Origin: an uncultured Lachnospiraceae bacterium
Lineage (GTDB): Bacteria; Bacillota; Clostridia; Lachnospirales; Lachnospiraceae
Direction of reading: 5' to 3'
NCBI GenBank assembly: GCA_910584725.1
Contig: CAJUBE010000003.1
Span: 62,001 to 126,000, forward strand
DNA length: 64,000 nt
Within the stretch, counting starts at the first letter, position 1. Each line of letters opens with the position of its first letter. Below are positions 1-8,725 of the stretch, piece by piece. Made by a program: the position numbers and the translations under genes. The notes under the pieces are model-generated. The model searched no databases. It was given only the letters and a program-made list of their open reading frames with translations, and was not told the origin of the DNA.

Positions 1-1061
1 TCCCGCAGTTTGATGGTGCGGGCCGCTTTCCGCCGGTTCTGATCCTTGATCGCCGCATAGTGCTTTCTCGTCGTTCCCACATCCGAGTGTCCAAGCACAT
101 CCGCCACCAGATAAATATCCTCCGTCTCCTGATACAAGGAAGTGCCGAAGGTGGAGCGGAGCTTATGGGGCGTAATTTTCTTCTGTGGCACAAACTCCCT
201 CGCGTACTTTTCCACCAGATTCTCCACCGCATGTACGCTGATCCGCTTTTTTTGCAGAGAGAAAAAAAGCGCGTTCTCCTCCCCCGGAAGCGCCTGCGCG
301 GCGATGGCGGCACGGGGACCCTCTATGTAATCTGACAGCGCCTTTTCCACCTCATCCCCAAAATAGAGCACCGCTTCGTTGCCGCCCTTGCGGATAATGC
401 GGATGCTGTTTTCCCGGAAATTCACATCCTTTAAGTCAAGCCCTACACACTCCGAAACACGGATGCCGGTGCCCAGAAACAGGGTGACGATGGCGATATC
501 CCGCACTTTTGTTTTCAAAAAAAAATCTTTTTTCTTCCCCGTAAGTTCCTTTTCATAGGTGTCCAGACTGTCCAGAAAAATTGCCACCTCGTCGGGTTCC
601 AGGTGGATGATTGCCTTCTCGTGAATCTTCGGCATGTCCACCTGCATCGCTACATTTTTGGCGAGCAGTTCCTTTTTGAAGAAATAATCGAACATGCTGC
701 GCAGGGACGACATTTTTCTGGCAATGCTGTTTGCCCCGTTTTTCTGTTCGCCGTTTTCCGACTCATAATATTTCAGATATTCCTGATATTCTTCTATGTC
801 GAGCGCAGTCAGCGCGTTCAGGTCGTCAAACGTAATTTCCCGCATGCTTTTGTCTTTCAAAGCCGGGTTTTTCTCGATCAAAAAGCGCAGAAACACCTGA
901 AAATCATAGGCGTAAGATATCCTTGTCTTCGCACTTGACTTCTGCTCAATCGCCCGGAAATAATCCCGCGCATAGGGCGGCAGTTCCTCCAGCAGTCCGC
1001 GGAGCTGCAGGACATACTCGGTTTCTCTCTTTTCATGGTAAGTTCGATTTTTCCCAGCCAT
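1..1061 (-). CDS. Tyrosine recombinase (XerC/XerD-like integrase), 3' end cut by the window edge
   Basis: The frame is open from an ATG at 1061 to the left edge with no stop, about 353 codons. The N-terminal 150 residues look like a core-binding (SAM-like) domain. The catalytic half carries the full set: Arg in TGIRVSE (about residue 199), Lys in IRKGG, HKLRSTF (about 299), His in LGHSDVGTT and Tyr in RKHYA (about 333). These enzymes cut and rejoin DNA at short core sites through a 3'-phosphotyrosine link. The start at 1061 is preferred over an in-frame ATG at 1073, because the ATGAGGAT around 1073 serves as its ribosome site. The prophage boundary is 35 kb away, so this is probably a chromosomal XerC-type recombinase; what lies further left is unknown. 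Confidence 0.9.
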   Translation of the reverse strand, partial: MAGKNRTYHEKRETEYVLQLRGLLEELPPYARDYFRAIEQKSSAKTRISYAYDFQVFLRFLIEKNPALKDKSMREITFDDLNALTALDIEEYQEYLKYYESENGEQKNGANSIARKMSSLRSMFDYFFKKELLAKNVAMQVDMPKIHEKAIIHLEPDEVAIFLDSLDTYEKELTGKKKDFFLKTKVRDIAIVTLFLGTGIRVSECVGLDLKDVNFRENSIRIIRKGGNEAVLYFGDEVEKALSDYIEGPRAAIAAQALPGEENALFFSLQKKRISVHAVENLVEKYAREFVPQKKITPHKLRSTFGTSLYQETEDIYLVADVLGHSDVGTTRKHYAAIKDQNRRKAARTIKLR

Positions 1062-1156
1062 CTTTATCCTCATTTCTCTGTTGCATTGATCCATTTACAT
1101 CGTTTTGACAAACAAATTTTACCGTTTTTTGCAAGTCCGAAAATCATAGCATCCGT

Positions 1157-1900
1157 TTACGACTCTGTTTTTGCACACTTTTCCGGCTTCTCCCAGCCGT
1201 CGATATTTCCGCTCAAAATCGCCGTAAACATGCGCTCCTTCACACCCGGCGCCTCCAGATTGATCTGTTGTACGAGATTTTTCACGGTCTCCCGCTTGGT
1301 GTGCCCGTCCGCCGGACAGGGACTCTTTACCACGGGAACCTGATTTTTACGCACAAAGCCGACCACGTCCGCCTCGTTCATATAAATTAGGGGGCGGATC
1401 ACGGTAATCTCCGTGCGGTCCAGATAGGTCACCGGGCGGAAGGTGTGGAATCTGCCCTCATAGATCAGCGACATCATCATCGTCTCCACCACGTCGTCTT
1501 TGTGATGCGCATAGGCCACCTTGTTACATCCAATGGCTTTCATAGCATCGTTGAGCGCGCCCTTGCGCATCTTCGCGCAGAGGGAGCAGGGATTGGATTC
1601 CTTTCTGTCCTCAAAGATAATTTTCCCGATATCGGTTTTTACAATATGATATGGCACATCCAGTTCCCGGCACAGCTTCTCAATTTCGGATAAATCCAGA
1701 TTCCCGAAGCCCAGATCCACCGTCACCGCGCTAAGTGCAAAGGGCGCAGGATAAAACCGCCGCAGCCCCTGCAGGGCATAGAGCAGGGTCAGGCTGTCCT
1801 TGCCGCCGGATATTCCCACCGCAATCCTGTCCCCCGGCTCAATCATATGATAATCGTCCACAGCCCTTCTCGTAAGGCTGAGTACCTGCTGTAAGTTCAT
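1157..1900 (-). CDS. TtcA/TilS-type ATP pyrophosphatase, probable tRNA-thiolation enzyme
   Basis: A 247-residue member of the PP-loop ATPase superfamily. The SGGKDS loop near residue 31 binds ATP. A CSLC motif (about residue 112) and a later SPCPADGHTKRE segment match the TtcA group, in which cysteines hold an iron-sulfur cluster and the enzyme makes 2-thiocytidine in tRNA. The family assignment is firm, but the exact tRNA position is not shown by sequence. The gene stands alone, reads away from the AI-2E permease gene, and has a likely -10 box at 1990-1995. Confidence 0.85.
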   Translation of the reverse strand: MNLQQVLSLTRRAVDDYHMIEPGDRIAVGISGGKDSLTLLYALQGLRRFYPAPFALSAVTVDLGFGNLDLSEIEKLCRELDVPYHIVKTDIGKIIFEDRKESNPCSLCAKMRKGALNDAMKAIGCNKVAYAHHKDDVVETMMMSLIYEGRFHTFRPVTYLDRTEITVIRPLIYMNEADVVGFVRKNQVPVVKSPCPADGHTKRETVKNLVQQINLEAPGVKERMFTAILSGNIDGWEKPEKCAKTES

Positions 1901-1937
1901 GTATGCGTTTTCCTTTTCTTATTTCAATCACAAATTC

Positions 1938-1995
1938 GCGACTTCTACCTCACTCGCAGAAAAGTAAAATTTTTCTTTGCGACTTCTACATTATA
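1938..1995 (-). promoter_or_regulatory. Promoter -10 and duplicated leader of the TtcA-like gene
   Basis: On the minus strand a perfect TATAAT lies at 1990-1995; the -35 hexamer 17 bases upstream is poor. The leader holds an 11-base direct repeat (plus-strand GCGACTTCTAC at 1938-1948 and 1979-1989) flanking an A/T-rich inverted repeat. Whether the repeat is regulatory is not known. Confidence 0.45.
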
Positions 1996-2048
1996 CAGAA
2001 TATTCGTTCTTTCTGCACTACTTTTTTGCGATCCGCCCGGGATTGGTA

Positions 2049-2077
2049 TTGTCTCCCCACCTTCAAATTGCTATAAT
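2049..2077 (+). promoter_or_regulatory. Sigma-A promoter of the AI-2E permease gene
   Basis: TTGTCT at 2049-2054, a 17-base spacer and TATAAT at 2072-2077, with an extended -10 TGC directly before it. It points at the gene starting at 2130. AAAGG at about 2117-2121 is the ribosome site. Confidence 0.8.
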
Positions 2078-2129
2078 AGAAATATATAAATGGATTTATA
2101 TTTAACATATTAACAGAAAGGCTCTGCAT

Positions 2130-3455
2130 ATGAAGTTCAAATTTGACAAAAAATATCTATATTGGGGGGTTACGGGATTTCTCTCGCTGGCGGGAGCGAT
2201 TCTCTTCTACTATATCCTCTTCCACCGCTCTAATTTTATGGGCGGACTTGAAAAATTCATCACCATCGCCATGCCGATCATCGACGGCTTTGTGCTTGCC
2301 TACCTGTTTACACCGATCTTAAACGCCATTGAAAATAAGATTATGAAACCGCTTTATAAAAAAGCTGACATTGACATAACGCCGAAAGTAAAAAAGCGCA
2401 TGCGCGCATGCGCCATTCTTGCCACGTTGGTGGTCGTCCTTCTGGTATTATACGAACTGTTTGCACTGATTCTTCCCGAAGTGGTTCGCAGCATACAGAG
2501 CATTATTTTTCAGTTTCCCATTTACGTCAACAATCTCTCGAATTGGGCGCTCCTGATGCTGAGGGATAATCCGGATCTGGAGGCAACCGTGGACGCACTG
2601 ATCAACCAGTATTCCGCAAAAATGATGGAGTATGTAAACACAAATCTCCTGCCTCACATCAACGAAGTACTTAAAAATGTTTCTCTTGGCGTACTCGGCG
2701 TGTTTAAGGCTCTTTGGAACCTTGTGATCGGTTTTATCATTTCCGTGTATCTGCTGGGCAGCAAAGAAAAGTTTGCCGGGCAAGCGAAAAAGATTGTTTA
2801 CGCACTTTTTGACCGTGAGGCTGGCAATGAGATCGTCTCTAATTTCCGTTTTGTCCACAGCACCTTTATCGGTTTCATCGGCGGCAAGATTGTGGACTCC
2901 ATTATTATAGGCATTATCTGCTTTATCTGTACAAGTATCATAGGCACGCCTTACGCAATTCTGGTAAGCGTGATTATCGGCGTAACTAACGTGATCCCCT
3001 TCTTTGGCCCGTGGATCGGCGGCATTCCCAGCGCCCTTCTTGTGCTGATGGTGGATCCCAGACAGGCGCTCTACTTCGGTATCCTGATTATCGTGCTTCA
3101 GCAGTTCGACGGCAATATCCTCGGTCCGAAGATTCTCGGTGACTCCACGGGGCTTTCCGGCTTCTGGGTTATCTTTTCCATCACCATTTTCGGCGGCCTG
3201 TTCGGTGTCCTTGGCATGATTGTGGGTGTACCGATCTTTGCAGTGTTCTATGCGGGTGTCAAGTCTCTTGTCAACAGGGTGCTGCACAAAAAGAGCCTGC
3301 CGACGGATCTCGCCCCCTATATGACAGTCGGACGGATCGAGGAATCCATGGCGTTCACGGAATATGTGCCGCCTGTGAAGAAAAAATCATCCGGCAAGAC
3401 AAAAAATGCAAGCCTAAAGACAAAAAGCAAAACCGACAGTTCCAAGGAAAGCTAG
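2130..3455 (+). CDS. AI-2E family (PerM/YdiK type) membrane permease
   Basis: 441 residues with about eight hydrophobic segments, starting at residues 13-32 and 40-64. The long non-helical middle and the closing helices fit the AI-2E transporter family (formerly UPF0118). Members are proposed exporters or permeases; substrates are rarely proven. The last 40 residues are a Lys/Ser-rich cytoplasmic tail. It is one of few plus-strand host genes, has its own promoter at 2049-2077 and is followed by a small membrane-protein gene 9 bases later, so the two probably form one transcript. Confidence 0.85.
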   Translation: MKFKFDKKYLYWGVTGFLSLAGAILFYYILFHRSNFMGGLEKFITIAMPIIDGFVLAYLFTPILNAIENKIMKPLYKKADIDITPKVKKRMRACAILATLVVVLLVLYELFALILPEVVRSIQSIIFQFPIYVNNLSNWALLMLRDNPDLEATVDALINQYSAKMMEYVNTNLLPHINEVLKNVSLGVLGVFKALWNLVIGFIISVYLLGSKEKFAGQAKKIVYALFDREAGNEIVSNFRFVHSTFIGFIGGKIVDSIIIGIICFICTSIIGTPYAILVSVIIGVTNVIPFFGPWIGGIPSALLVLMVDPRQALYFGILIIVLQQFDGNILGPKILGDSTGLSGFWVIFSITIFGGLFGVLGMIVGVPIFAVFYAGVKSLVNRVLHKKSLPTDLAPYMTVGRIEESMAFTEYVPPVKKKSSGKTKNASLKTKSKTDSSKES

Positions 3456-3464
3456 GAGGGAACC

Positions 3465-3698
3465 ATGATAAGTGTCATTCTCTTTACACTCCTGATTGCG
3501 GTTCTCATCTTTTTCTATATGCGCCATACAGCGAGAAAGAGAAAGAAACACTCTGCGCAGTTAAACTCTGTCAAGGATTTCCATGCCTCCTATGACCGCG
3601 TAAAGACCCGCAGGGAACTGCGCGACAGGCACAGCGGCTATCAGACCTATGTCACAAAATATAACAGCACGGAGGACTACAGAGAACGCGGCGAATAA
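3465..3698 (+). CDS. Small single-pass membrane protein, unknown function
   Basis: 77 residues: one N-terminal hydrophobic helix (residues 2-18) followed by a strongly basic, then mixed-charge cytoplasmic part. The ribosome site is AGGAGGG just upstream. It lies 9 bases after the permease gene and before a hairpin at 3709-3733, so it is likely co-expressed. No family is recognised. Confidence 0.7.
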   Translation: MISVILFTLLIAVLIFFYMRHTARKRKKHSAQLNSVKDFHASYDRVKTRRELRDRHSGYQTYVTKYNSTEDYRERGE

Positions 3699-3708
3699 GA
3701 CAGCCAAA

Positions 3709-3733
3709 GGGAGCGGACACCAGATCCGCTCCC
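3709..3733 (+). terminator. Hairpin between convergent genes
   Basis: A perfect 9-base stem (GGGAGCGGA/TCCGCTCCC) with a 7-base loop, just after the stop of the small membrane protein. There is no clean T-run on either side, so it is a probable but not classic terminator, perhaps serving both directions. Confidence 0.5.
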
Positions 3734-3770
3734 TCAGTATATACGGAAAGTCTAAAACATTTCTCTGAAC

Positions 3771-3827
3771 CGAGTGCGCACGCACTCGCAATCGAATGAA
3801 GTTCGTAATCGAGCTCAGCTCGATTTG
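3771..3827 (-). repeat. Family B structured repeat, copy 1
   Basis: Three consecutive hairpins (3771-3788, 3793-3805, 3807-3825; the last AATCGAGCT/AGCTCGATT) end two bases from the stop of the cytidylate kinase-like gene. Related elements follow the stops of mgsA (16765-16866) and minE (18399-18501). Confidence 0.65.
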
Positions 3828-4454
3828 CTAACGGCTCTCAAAATCCTCCACAAACTGCGTAATCAGCTTCACCGTCCCGTCAATGCCCAGAATACTGCTG
3901 TTGATGGAAAGGTCGTAGCTGTCCACGCGCCCCCACTTCTTGGAGGAATAGTAGTTGTAATAGCTCTGTCTCTGCTTATCCTTCTTGTTCATCATATCGA
4001 GCGCCTTCTGCTCCGTGTTGATATCCTCGAAACGCTCCATAATCCGCTTTACCTTACACTTTTCTTCCCCGTGGATGAAAATATGCAGGCAGTTCTGGTA
4101 GTCGTGCAATGCGTAGTCCGCACAGCGTCCCACAATCACACAGGGACCTTCGCTTGCAATCTTCTTGATCGTGTCGAACTGCGCCAGAAATACTTTGTGG
4201 CTGATGGGCATATCCACAAAGGAGGAAGAATTGTAACCGAAAGAATAGGTGTCCATCACCAGATTGTAAAGAAAGGAATTGGTGGGACGCTCGTCGTGGC
4301 TCTGGATCATTTCCTCACAGAACCCGCTCTCCTTCGCTGCCCTCGTCAGCAAATCCTTATCGTAAAATTTAATCCCGAAATGCTCCGCTACCTTTTTCCC
4401 GATCTCACGTCCTCCGGAACCAAATTGACGTCCTATTGTAATAATCGTATTCAT
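3828..4454 (-). CDS. Cytidylate kinase-like protein
   Basis: 208 residues. The N-terminus carries the P-loop-like segment GRQFGSGGREIGKKV (residues 8-22), followed by YDKDLL, as in the cytidylate kinase-like family common in Clostridia. True Cmk phosphorylates CMP/dCMP; whether this divergent group does so is not shown by the sequence. A strong promoter lies at 4565-4593. The leader holds a small hairpin and two copies of GGGGATGTATA, the second acting as the ribosome site. Confidence 0.8.
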   Translation of the reverse strand: MNTIITIGRQFGSGGREIGKKVAEHFGIKFYDKDLLTRAAKESGFCEEMIQSHDERPTNSFLYNLVMDTYSFGYNSSSFVDMPISHKVFLAQFDTIKKIASEGPCVIVGRCADYALHDYQNCLHIFIHGEEKCKVKRIMERFEDINTEQKALDMMNKKDKQRQSYYNYYSSKKWGRVDSYDLSINSSILGIDGTVKLITQFVEDFESR

Positions 4455-4564
4455 ATATACATCCCCTTTCTGTCCTTATACATCCCCTGCTGTCTGCCGC
4501 TCCCCTAATAACAGTTCAGCCTTCGGCTTCCTGTTCCAACATGAAATGTGTTTATGATGTATAT

Positions 4565-4593
4565 ATTATATATAATTTGCACAATTTAGTCAA
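4565..4593 (-). promoter_or_regulatory. Sigma-A promoter of the cytidylate kinase-like gene
   Basis: On the minus strand TTGACT (4588-4593), a 17-base spacer and a perfect TATAAT (4565-4570). The promoter ends about 10 bases after the stop of the upstream flavoprotein gene. The leader of about 105 bases contains an AACAG...CTGTT hairpin enclosing AGCC/GGCT. Confidence 0.8.
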
Positions 4594-4603
4594 GTAACAA
4601 AGA

Positions 4604-6112
4604 CTAAAAACTGTGATTTTGCTGAATCTCTCTCTTATCCTTCCGGGCAATCCGCCACACAGCGAACTTTCCCGCCGTTACTGCTACTGGAAGCCCGCCC
4701 GGCGCCATAATCCACTGGCTGGCAATATATAGGTTTTTAATCCCTTTTACAGTCCCCTTCACCCGAAAAGATTTCATGCCTTTCTTTGTGATAAATCCCA
4801 TATACGCCCCGTGGTATGCATTGCAGTACCGTTCATAAGTCATCGGTGTCCAGCAGGCGAGAAATTCCATATGTCCCTGCAGTCCGGGGAACTGTGTCAG
4901 CACTCGTTCCTCAATCGCCTTTACCGTCTCTTTTTTCTGTTTCTTATATTCCTCCCTTGTCAGCCCTTTCCAGTATAAATATTCCCTGTCAAACTGGGGG
5001 ACATTTACCTGAAGCACCGTTTTTCCGGTCGGCGCAAATCCCGGCTCGTATTCATAGCTTTTCACCGAAATCCGCTCCACCTTCTTTCCTCCTGTCTCAA
5101 ACGGCGCGCATTCAAAAAAGAGTGTTCCCTTTTCGTGATAGGCATCCCGTTCCACCGCAAATGCTGCCTGCACGGCGGTAAAAAGAGGATATTTCTCACA
5201 GTCCGCATAACAGGACCGCCATTTTTTATCCATATATTTTTTGCCGATTAAATGCTCAAACATTTCCATCGTATCGACTGCCGAAATCACATAATCAGCC
5301 TTCACTACTTTTTTATCGGTTATTTCAATGCCTGTCGCTTTTCCCTTTTCTATCAGAATCCGCGAAACCGGCGCATCACAGCATAAATGCCCACCCAAAT
5401 CCTGAAACCGTTTCGCCATACGCTGCGCCATCGCCAGAGAACCGCCCATCGGAATTTCTCCATTGCCGGATGCGACACTGGCATAGGATACAAGAAGTGA
5501 GCTTGCTGCATATTCCCTGGGCAGATAATCGGTAAACATCGCTTTTATCGCCGGATGTTTAAAACGTTCAGACATATCTTCCAAATCAATAGAACCGTAT
5601 TCCTTCATCACCTTTGGTACATCCGCCATCGAAGCTCCCATACGGATATAGTCGGCAATCCCCATGGCATCTATCGGTTTTTCGGTCGGCACTTCACATG
5701 CCACTGCGTACTTTACATATTCCACAAATTTTTTTATTTCTGTTTCATCCTCGGGTGACAATCGGAGAAGCTCCGCCTTCGTCCTCTCTAAATCCTTCCA
5801 CAAGGTTACCTTAAAATCCCCTTTGATGCTCGTATAAAAGCTTTCACAGTCTGCAAATTCTGTGTCTTCATCCAATGCGCCGACAGTTTCCCATACCTCG
5901 CGCAGAGAAGTTCCTTCTTTTGTTCCGGTCAACCAGTGAATACAATTATCGATATGATAGCCCTTTCGGTTCCATCCCATACACTGTCCGCCCGCAACCT
6001 GGTTCTTCTCATAAATATCCACATCATATCCTGCCAGTCTGCCGTAAATTCCTGCTGACAACCCTGCAATACCTCCGCCAACGATTACAATCTTCTTTTT
6101 CTTTTCACTCAC
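4604..6112 (-). CDS. Phytoene desaturase-like FAD/NAD(P)-dependent oxidoreductase
   Basis: 502 residues. The N-terminus has a dinucleotide-binding Rossmann motif (GGGIAGLSAGIYG at about residues 12-24, then an acidic residue in DIYEK). The C-terminus has the second FAD contact typical of CrtI/carotenoid isomerase-like amine oxidases (PGGLPVAVTAGKFA). Such enzymes desaturate or isomerise lipids and isoprenoids; no other carotenoid gene is near, so the substrate is unknown. The TetR gene ends 27 bases upstream on the same strand, suggesting one operon and local control. Confidence 0.85.
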   Translation of the reverse strand: MSEKKKKIVIVGGGIAGLSAGIYGRLAGYDVDIYEKNQVAGGQCMGWNRKGYHIDNCIHWLTGTKEGTSLREVWETVGALDEDTEFADCESFYTSIKGDFKVTLWKDLERTKAELLRLSPEDETEIKKFVEYVKYAVACEVPTEKPIDAMGIADYIRMGASMADVPKVMKEYGSIDLEDMSERFKHPAIKAMFTDYLPREYAASSLLVSYASVASGNGEIPMGGSLAMAQRMAKRFQDLGGHLCCDAPVSRILIEKGKATGIEITDKKVVKADYVISAVDTMEMFEHLIGKKYMDKKWRSCYADCEKYPLFTAVQAAFAVERDAYHEKGTLFFECAPFETGGKKVERISVKSYEYEPGFAPTGKTVLQVNVPQFDREYLYWKGLTREEYKKQKKETVKAIEERVLTQFPGLQGHMEFLACWTPMTYERYCNAYHGAYMGFITKKGMKSFRVKGTVKGIKNLYIASQWIMAPGGLPVAVTAGKFAVWRIARKDKREIQQNHSF

Positions 6113-6139
6113 GTTTCTCCCTCCTAAAATTCTGCCGGA

Positions 6140-6724
6140 TCAGGTTTGATCACTGTTATTCCGCAGCATATCTGTCACCCATCCGGGTTCCGGCAGAGAA
6201 ATGTCAGATCGCAGCGCATACTGTACCATAATCCCATGTATGGAGCACCAATACATATTTGACAGCGACATAGTGTCCCCTTTCCGGATACTTCCATCGT
6301 TCTGTCCTGCTTTTATCCAATTTTGACAAAAGGCAATGGTATCTACTGAGGCCGCCAGCTTACGCAATTTTTCCGGCACATCCTCCGCCCACACGACATG
6401 CCCCATAAATACGAACATTTTTGCGATAAAAGGATTTTTATCCACCTCTGAAAATAGAATTTTGGTAAATTGATAGAAAAAATCCAAACCGTTTTTCGCA
6501 CGAATCCGCTCAGGCATACGCATTCCTTCCAGACCGATATTGACCAGCTCTTCCAACAGGATTTCCTTTGTCGGAAAATAATGAAACAGAAGCCCTTCGC
6601 TAATGCCCGCCCGTCTGGATATCTGGCTCGTTTTGGTTCCGTAATATCCACGTTCCACAAATAAATCCAAGGTAGCTTGAATAATCTGTAATCTTCTGGC
6701 TTCCTTTTGTTCTTTCCTTGTCAT
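6140..6724 (-). CDS. TetR/AcrR family transcriptional regulator
   Basis: About 194 residues from the ATG at 6724. That start is chosen because GGAGG sits 5 bases before it, and the in-frame ATG at 6736 overlaps this site. The N-terminal helix-turn-helix (residues about 12-55, with KTSQISRRAGISEGLLFHYF) is typical of TetR. The rest is the variable ligand-binding domain. The gene precedes and probably controls the flavoprotein gene. A short palindrome-like stretch (GAGT...ACTC, about 6838-6850) lies upstream and might be an operator. Confidence 0.88.
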   Translation of the reverse strand: MTRKEQKEARRLQIIQATLDLFVERGYYGTKTSQISRRAGISEGLLFHYFPTKEILLEELVNIGLEGMRMPERIRAKNGLDFFYQFTKILFSEVDKNPFIAKMFVFMGHVVWAEDVPEKLRKLAASVDTIAFCQNWIKAGQNDGSIRKGDTMSLSNMYWCSIHGIMVQYALRSDISLPEPGWVTDMLRNNSDQT

Positions 6725-6853
6725 TTTTGCCTCCATGGGTCAAGCAAATACCCGCAAATCAAGGTTGAAAGATTTTCATATCCTCTCTCAAACGGAATCA
6801 ACAGTTTAACACTAACACAGCCTAGTGAAAAATAATAGAGTGATTTACTCAAC

Positions 6854-6881
6854 GAAAAAGAGGGCAGAAACTTCTGCCCTC
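6854..6881 (-). terminator. Intrinsic terminator of the cstA operon
   Basis: On the minus strand GAGGGCAG-AAGTTT-CTGCCCTC is directly followed by TTTTTC: a perfect 8-base stem, 6-base loop and T-run. It lies about 130 bases after the cstA stop, beyond the family A element. Confidence 0.88.
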
Positions 6882-6901
6882 CCGTAAAACTAAATCTGTG
6901 T

Positions 6902-7013
6902 GGAGAATGCCGCATTTTGGCATTCTCCTATGTGAGACTTAGTACTTCCAAGTCAGCTTTGCTGACTTTGCGATGCAGCTTTTGCTGCTGAGTTTTAGAA
7001 GTACTTCTCACAT
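6902..7013 (-). repeat. Family A structured repeat, copy 1 (after cstA)
   Basis: The plus strand shows GGAGAATGCC/GGCATTCTCC (6902-6911/6919-6928), then a long stem with ATGTGAGA (6930-6937) pairing TCTCACAT (7006-7013) and AGTACTTC pairing GAAGTACT. Inside lie further hairpins with CAGCAG/CTGCTG-type arms. The stem touches the first base of the cstA stop codon. Since a separate terminator follows, this copy is not itself the terminator. Confidence 0.8.
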
Positions 7014-8725
7014 TATGCTTTCTTCTTCTGCTTGGATAACGTCTGGATACCCTCGATTACAAGGAAGATAGCCAGCACAATCAGCAGAACGCCCAAAACA
7101 GCCTGTGCGTATGGACCCCAGTCTGCGCCGCCTGCGGAAATGATACCGATCTGATTCTTAACGGTCACACACAGGGAGCAGATGGTAACGATGATCATAA
7201 AGCCCATCGGGAACAGGAACATCTTGTTGTTCTTGCCCACATTGCCAAGCCATGTAGCGACTGCCAGCAGACCGATACCTGCAAGGAGCTGGTTCGCCGC
7301 ACCAAACAGACCCCAGATCTTGGAGTAGCCGGTCATACCGAGCGCGATGCCGAGAATTACCGTGATAATGGTAGCCACATAAGGATTCACCAGCGTCTTC
7401 TTCCAGCCTTCCTTAATATCGTCCACAGTCTGACCGGGCTCAAGGAAGAACTCCTGGAACATAAACCGCGCCAGACGGGTTGCCGTATCCAGGGAAGTCA
7501 GGCAGAATGCGGAGTAAGTCAGCACCAGCAGGGTGTTCAGAATTTTAACTGCACCCTCCCCGAAACCGCTGTACATCTGGGAAATACCGCCCGCAAAGAT
7601 TGCCGTTGCGCCTGCGGTGATGCCGTTCTTGTATGCGAAGTTGATCGCACATACGGTAATCACAGCCAGTACACACTCAAGAAGCATACCGCCGTAAGCG
7701 ATGGGCTTCGCGTCCGTCTCCTTGTCAAGCTGCTTGGAGGTGGTTCCCGAAGATACCAGAGAGTGGAAGCCGGAAATCGCACCACATGCAACTGTGGTAA
7801 AGAGCACAGGGAACAGATACTGCATACCGTTGCCGTTGTCAACTGCAAAGCCGTTGAAAGCGGCAAGACCGTCAGCACCGCCCATACCCGCATGGGAAAT
7901 GACCACTCCTACCAGCGCTACCGCAAGCATCGCGTAAAGCAGGAAGGAACTCAAATAGTCACGGGGCTGCAGCAGAATCCATACCGGCGTCACGGATGCG
8001 ATGGCGATATAGATACCTACAATGATCATCCATGTATTCGTGGTCAGGTAAATCGGATGGAAATTCATACCGATCACCATACAGATTGCGATGGCAACCA
8101 CACCGAGAATCGTGGAGACAGCCATGGATGCGTTGCGGCGGTAAACCATGAAACCAAAAACAATAGCGATTACGATAAACAGCAGGGATACCATAGCGAC
8201 AGATGCGTTTGTCGCGGAGGCTGCCTGATCAATTGCGCCCGCTTCGTCCACCACTGCGCCGAAGGTAGTCGCCACGATGGATGCGAATGCGGCAACCACA
8301 AGGATCAGTGTCAGATAAGCAAAAATGGTAAACAGCATCTTCGCTCTCTTACTCATGTTGGTGGAAATGATCTCACCGATGGACTGTCCTTTATGACGGA
8401 TGGATGCAAAGAGCGCACCAAAGTCATGGACGCCGCCGAAGAAGATACCGCCGACAAGGATCCAGAGCACAACGGGAACCCAGCCGAACATAGCAGCGCC
8501 AATAGGACCGGTAATCGGACCTGCACCCGCAATGGATGAGAAGTGGTGGCCCATCAGCACGGGCGCCTTAGCGGGAACATAGTCCACACCGTCTTCCATC
8601 TCATGCGCAGGGGTCGGTTTCTTGCTGTCACCCACACCCCACTGCTTGCAAAGCCATCCGCCGTAGAATATGTACCCAAGGATAAGAATTGCAATACAGA
8701 CGATTAATAATAACAATGAATTCAT
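7013..8725 (-). CDS. cstA: CstA family carbon-starvation/pyruvate-type permease
   Basis: 570 residues with more than 12 hydrophobic segments. The conserved early part (about residues 50-125) includes HHFSSIAGAGPITGPIGA and GGVHDFGALFASIRHKGQ, hallmarks of CstA. Family members in enterobacteria import peptides or pyruvate during starvation; the substrate here is inferred. The start overlaps the stop of the small upstream gene by an ATGA, so translation is probably coupled. The promoter lies at 9287-9315 and the terminator at 6854-6881. Confidence 0.93.
   Translation of the reverse strand: MNSLLLLIVCIAILILGYIFYGGWLCKQWGVGDSKKPTPAHEMEDGVDYVPAKAPVLMGHHFSSIAGAGPITGPIGAAMFGWVPVVLWILVGGIFFGGVHDFGALFASIRHKGQSIGEIISTNMSKRAKMLFTIFAYLTLILVVAAFASIVATTFGAVVDEAGAIDQAASATNASVAMVSLLFIVIAIVFGFMVYRRNASMAVSTILGVVAIAICMVIGMNFHPIYLTTNTWMIIVGIYIAIASVTPVWILLQPRDYLSSFLLYAMLAVALVGVVISHAGMGGADGLAAFNGFAVDNGNGMQYLFPVLFTTVACGAISGFHSLVSSGTTSKQLDKETDAKPIAYGGMLLECVLAVITVCAINFAYKNGITAGATAIFAGGISQMYSGFGEGAVKILNTLLVLTYSAFCLTSLDTATRLARFMFQEFFLEPGQTVDDIKEGWKKTLVNPYVATIITVILGIALGMTGYSKIWGLFGAANQLLAGIGLLAVATWLGNVGKNNKMFLFPMGFMIIVTICSLCVTVKNQIGIISAGGADWGPYAQAVLGVLLIVLAIFLVIEGIQTLSKQKKKA

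Noticed and set aside
1..1061. Integrase of the prophage
   Set aside because: It lies 35 kb from the phage border with intact host operons between; a chromosomal recombinase is more likely.
2448..3287. 279-codon minus-strand frame opposite the AI-2E gene
   Set aside because: Antisense shadow of a membrane protein; composition is rich in His, Asn and Asp without any domain pattern.
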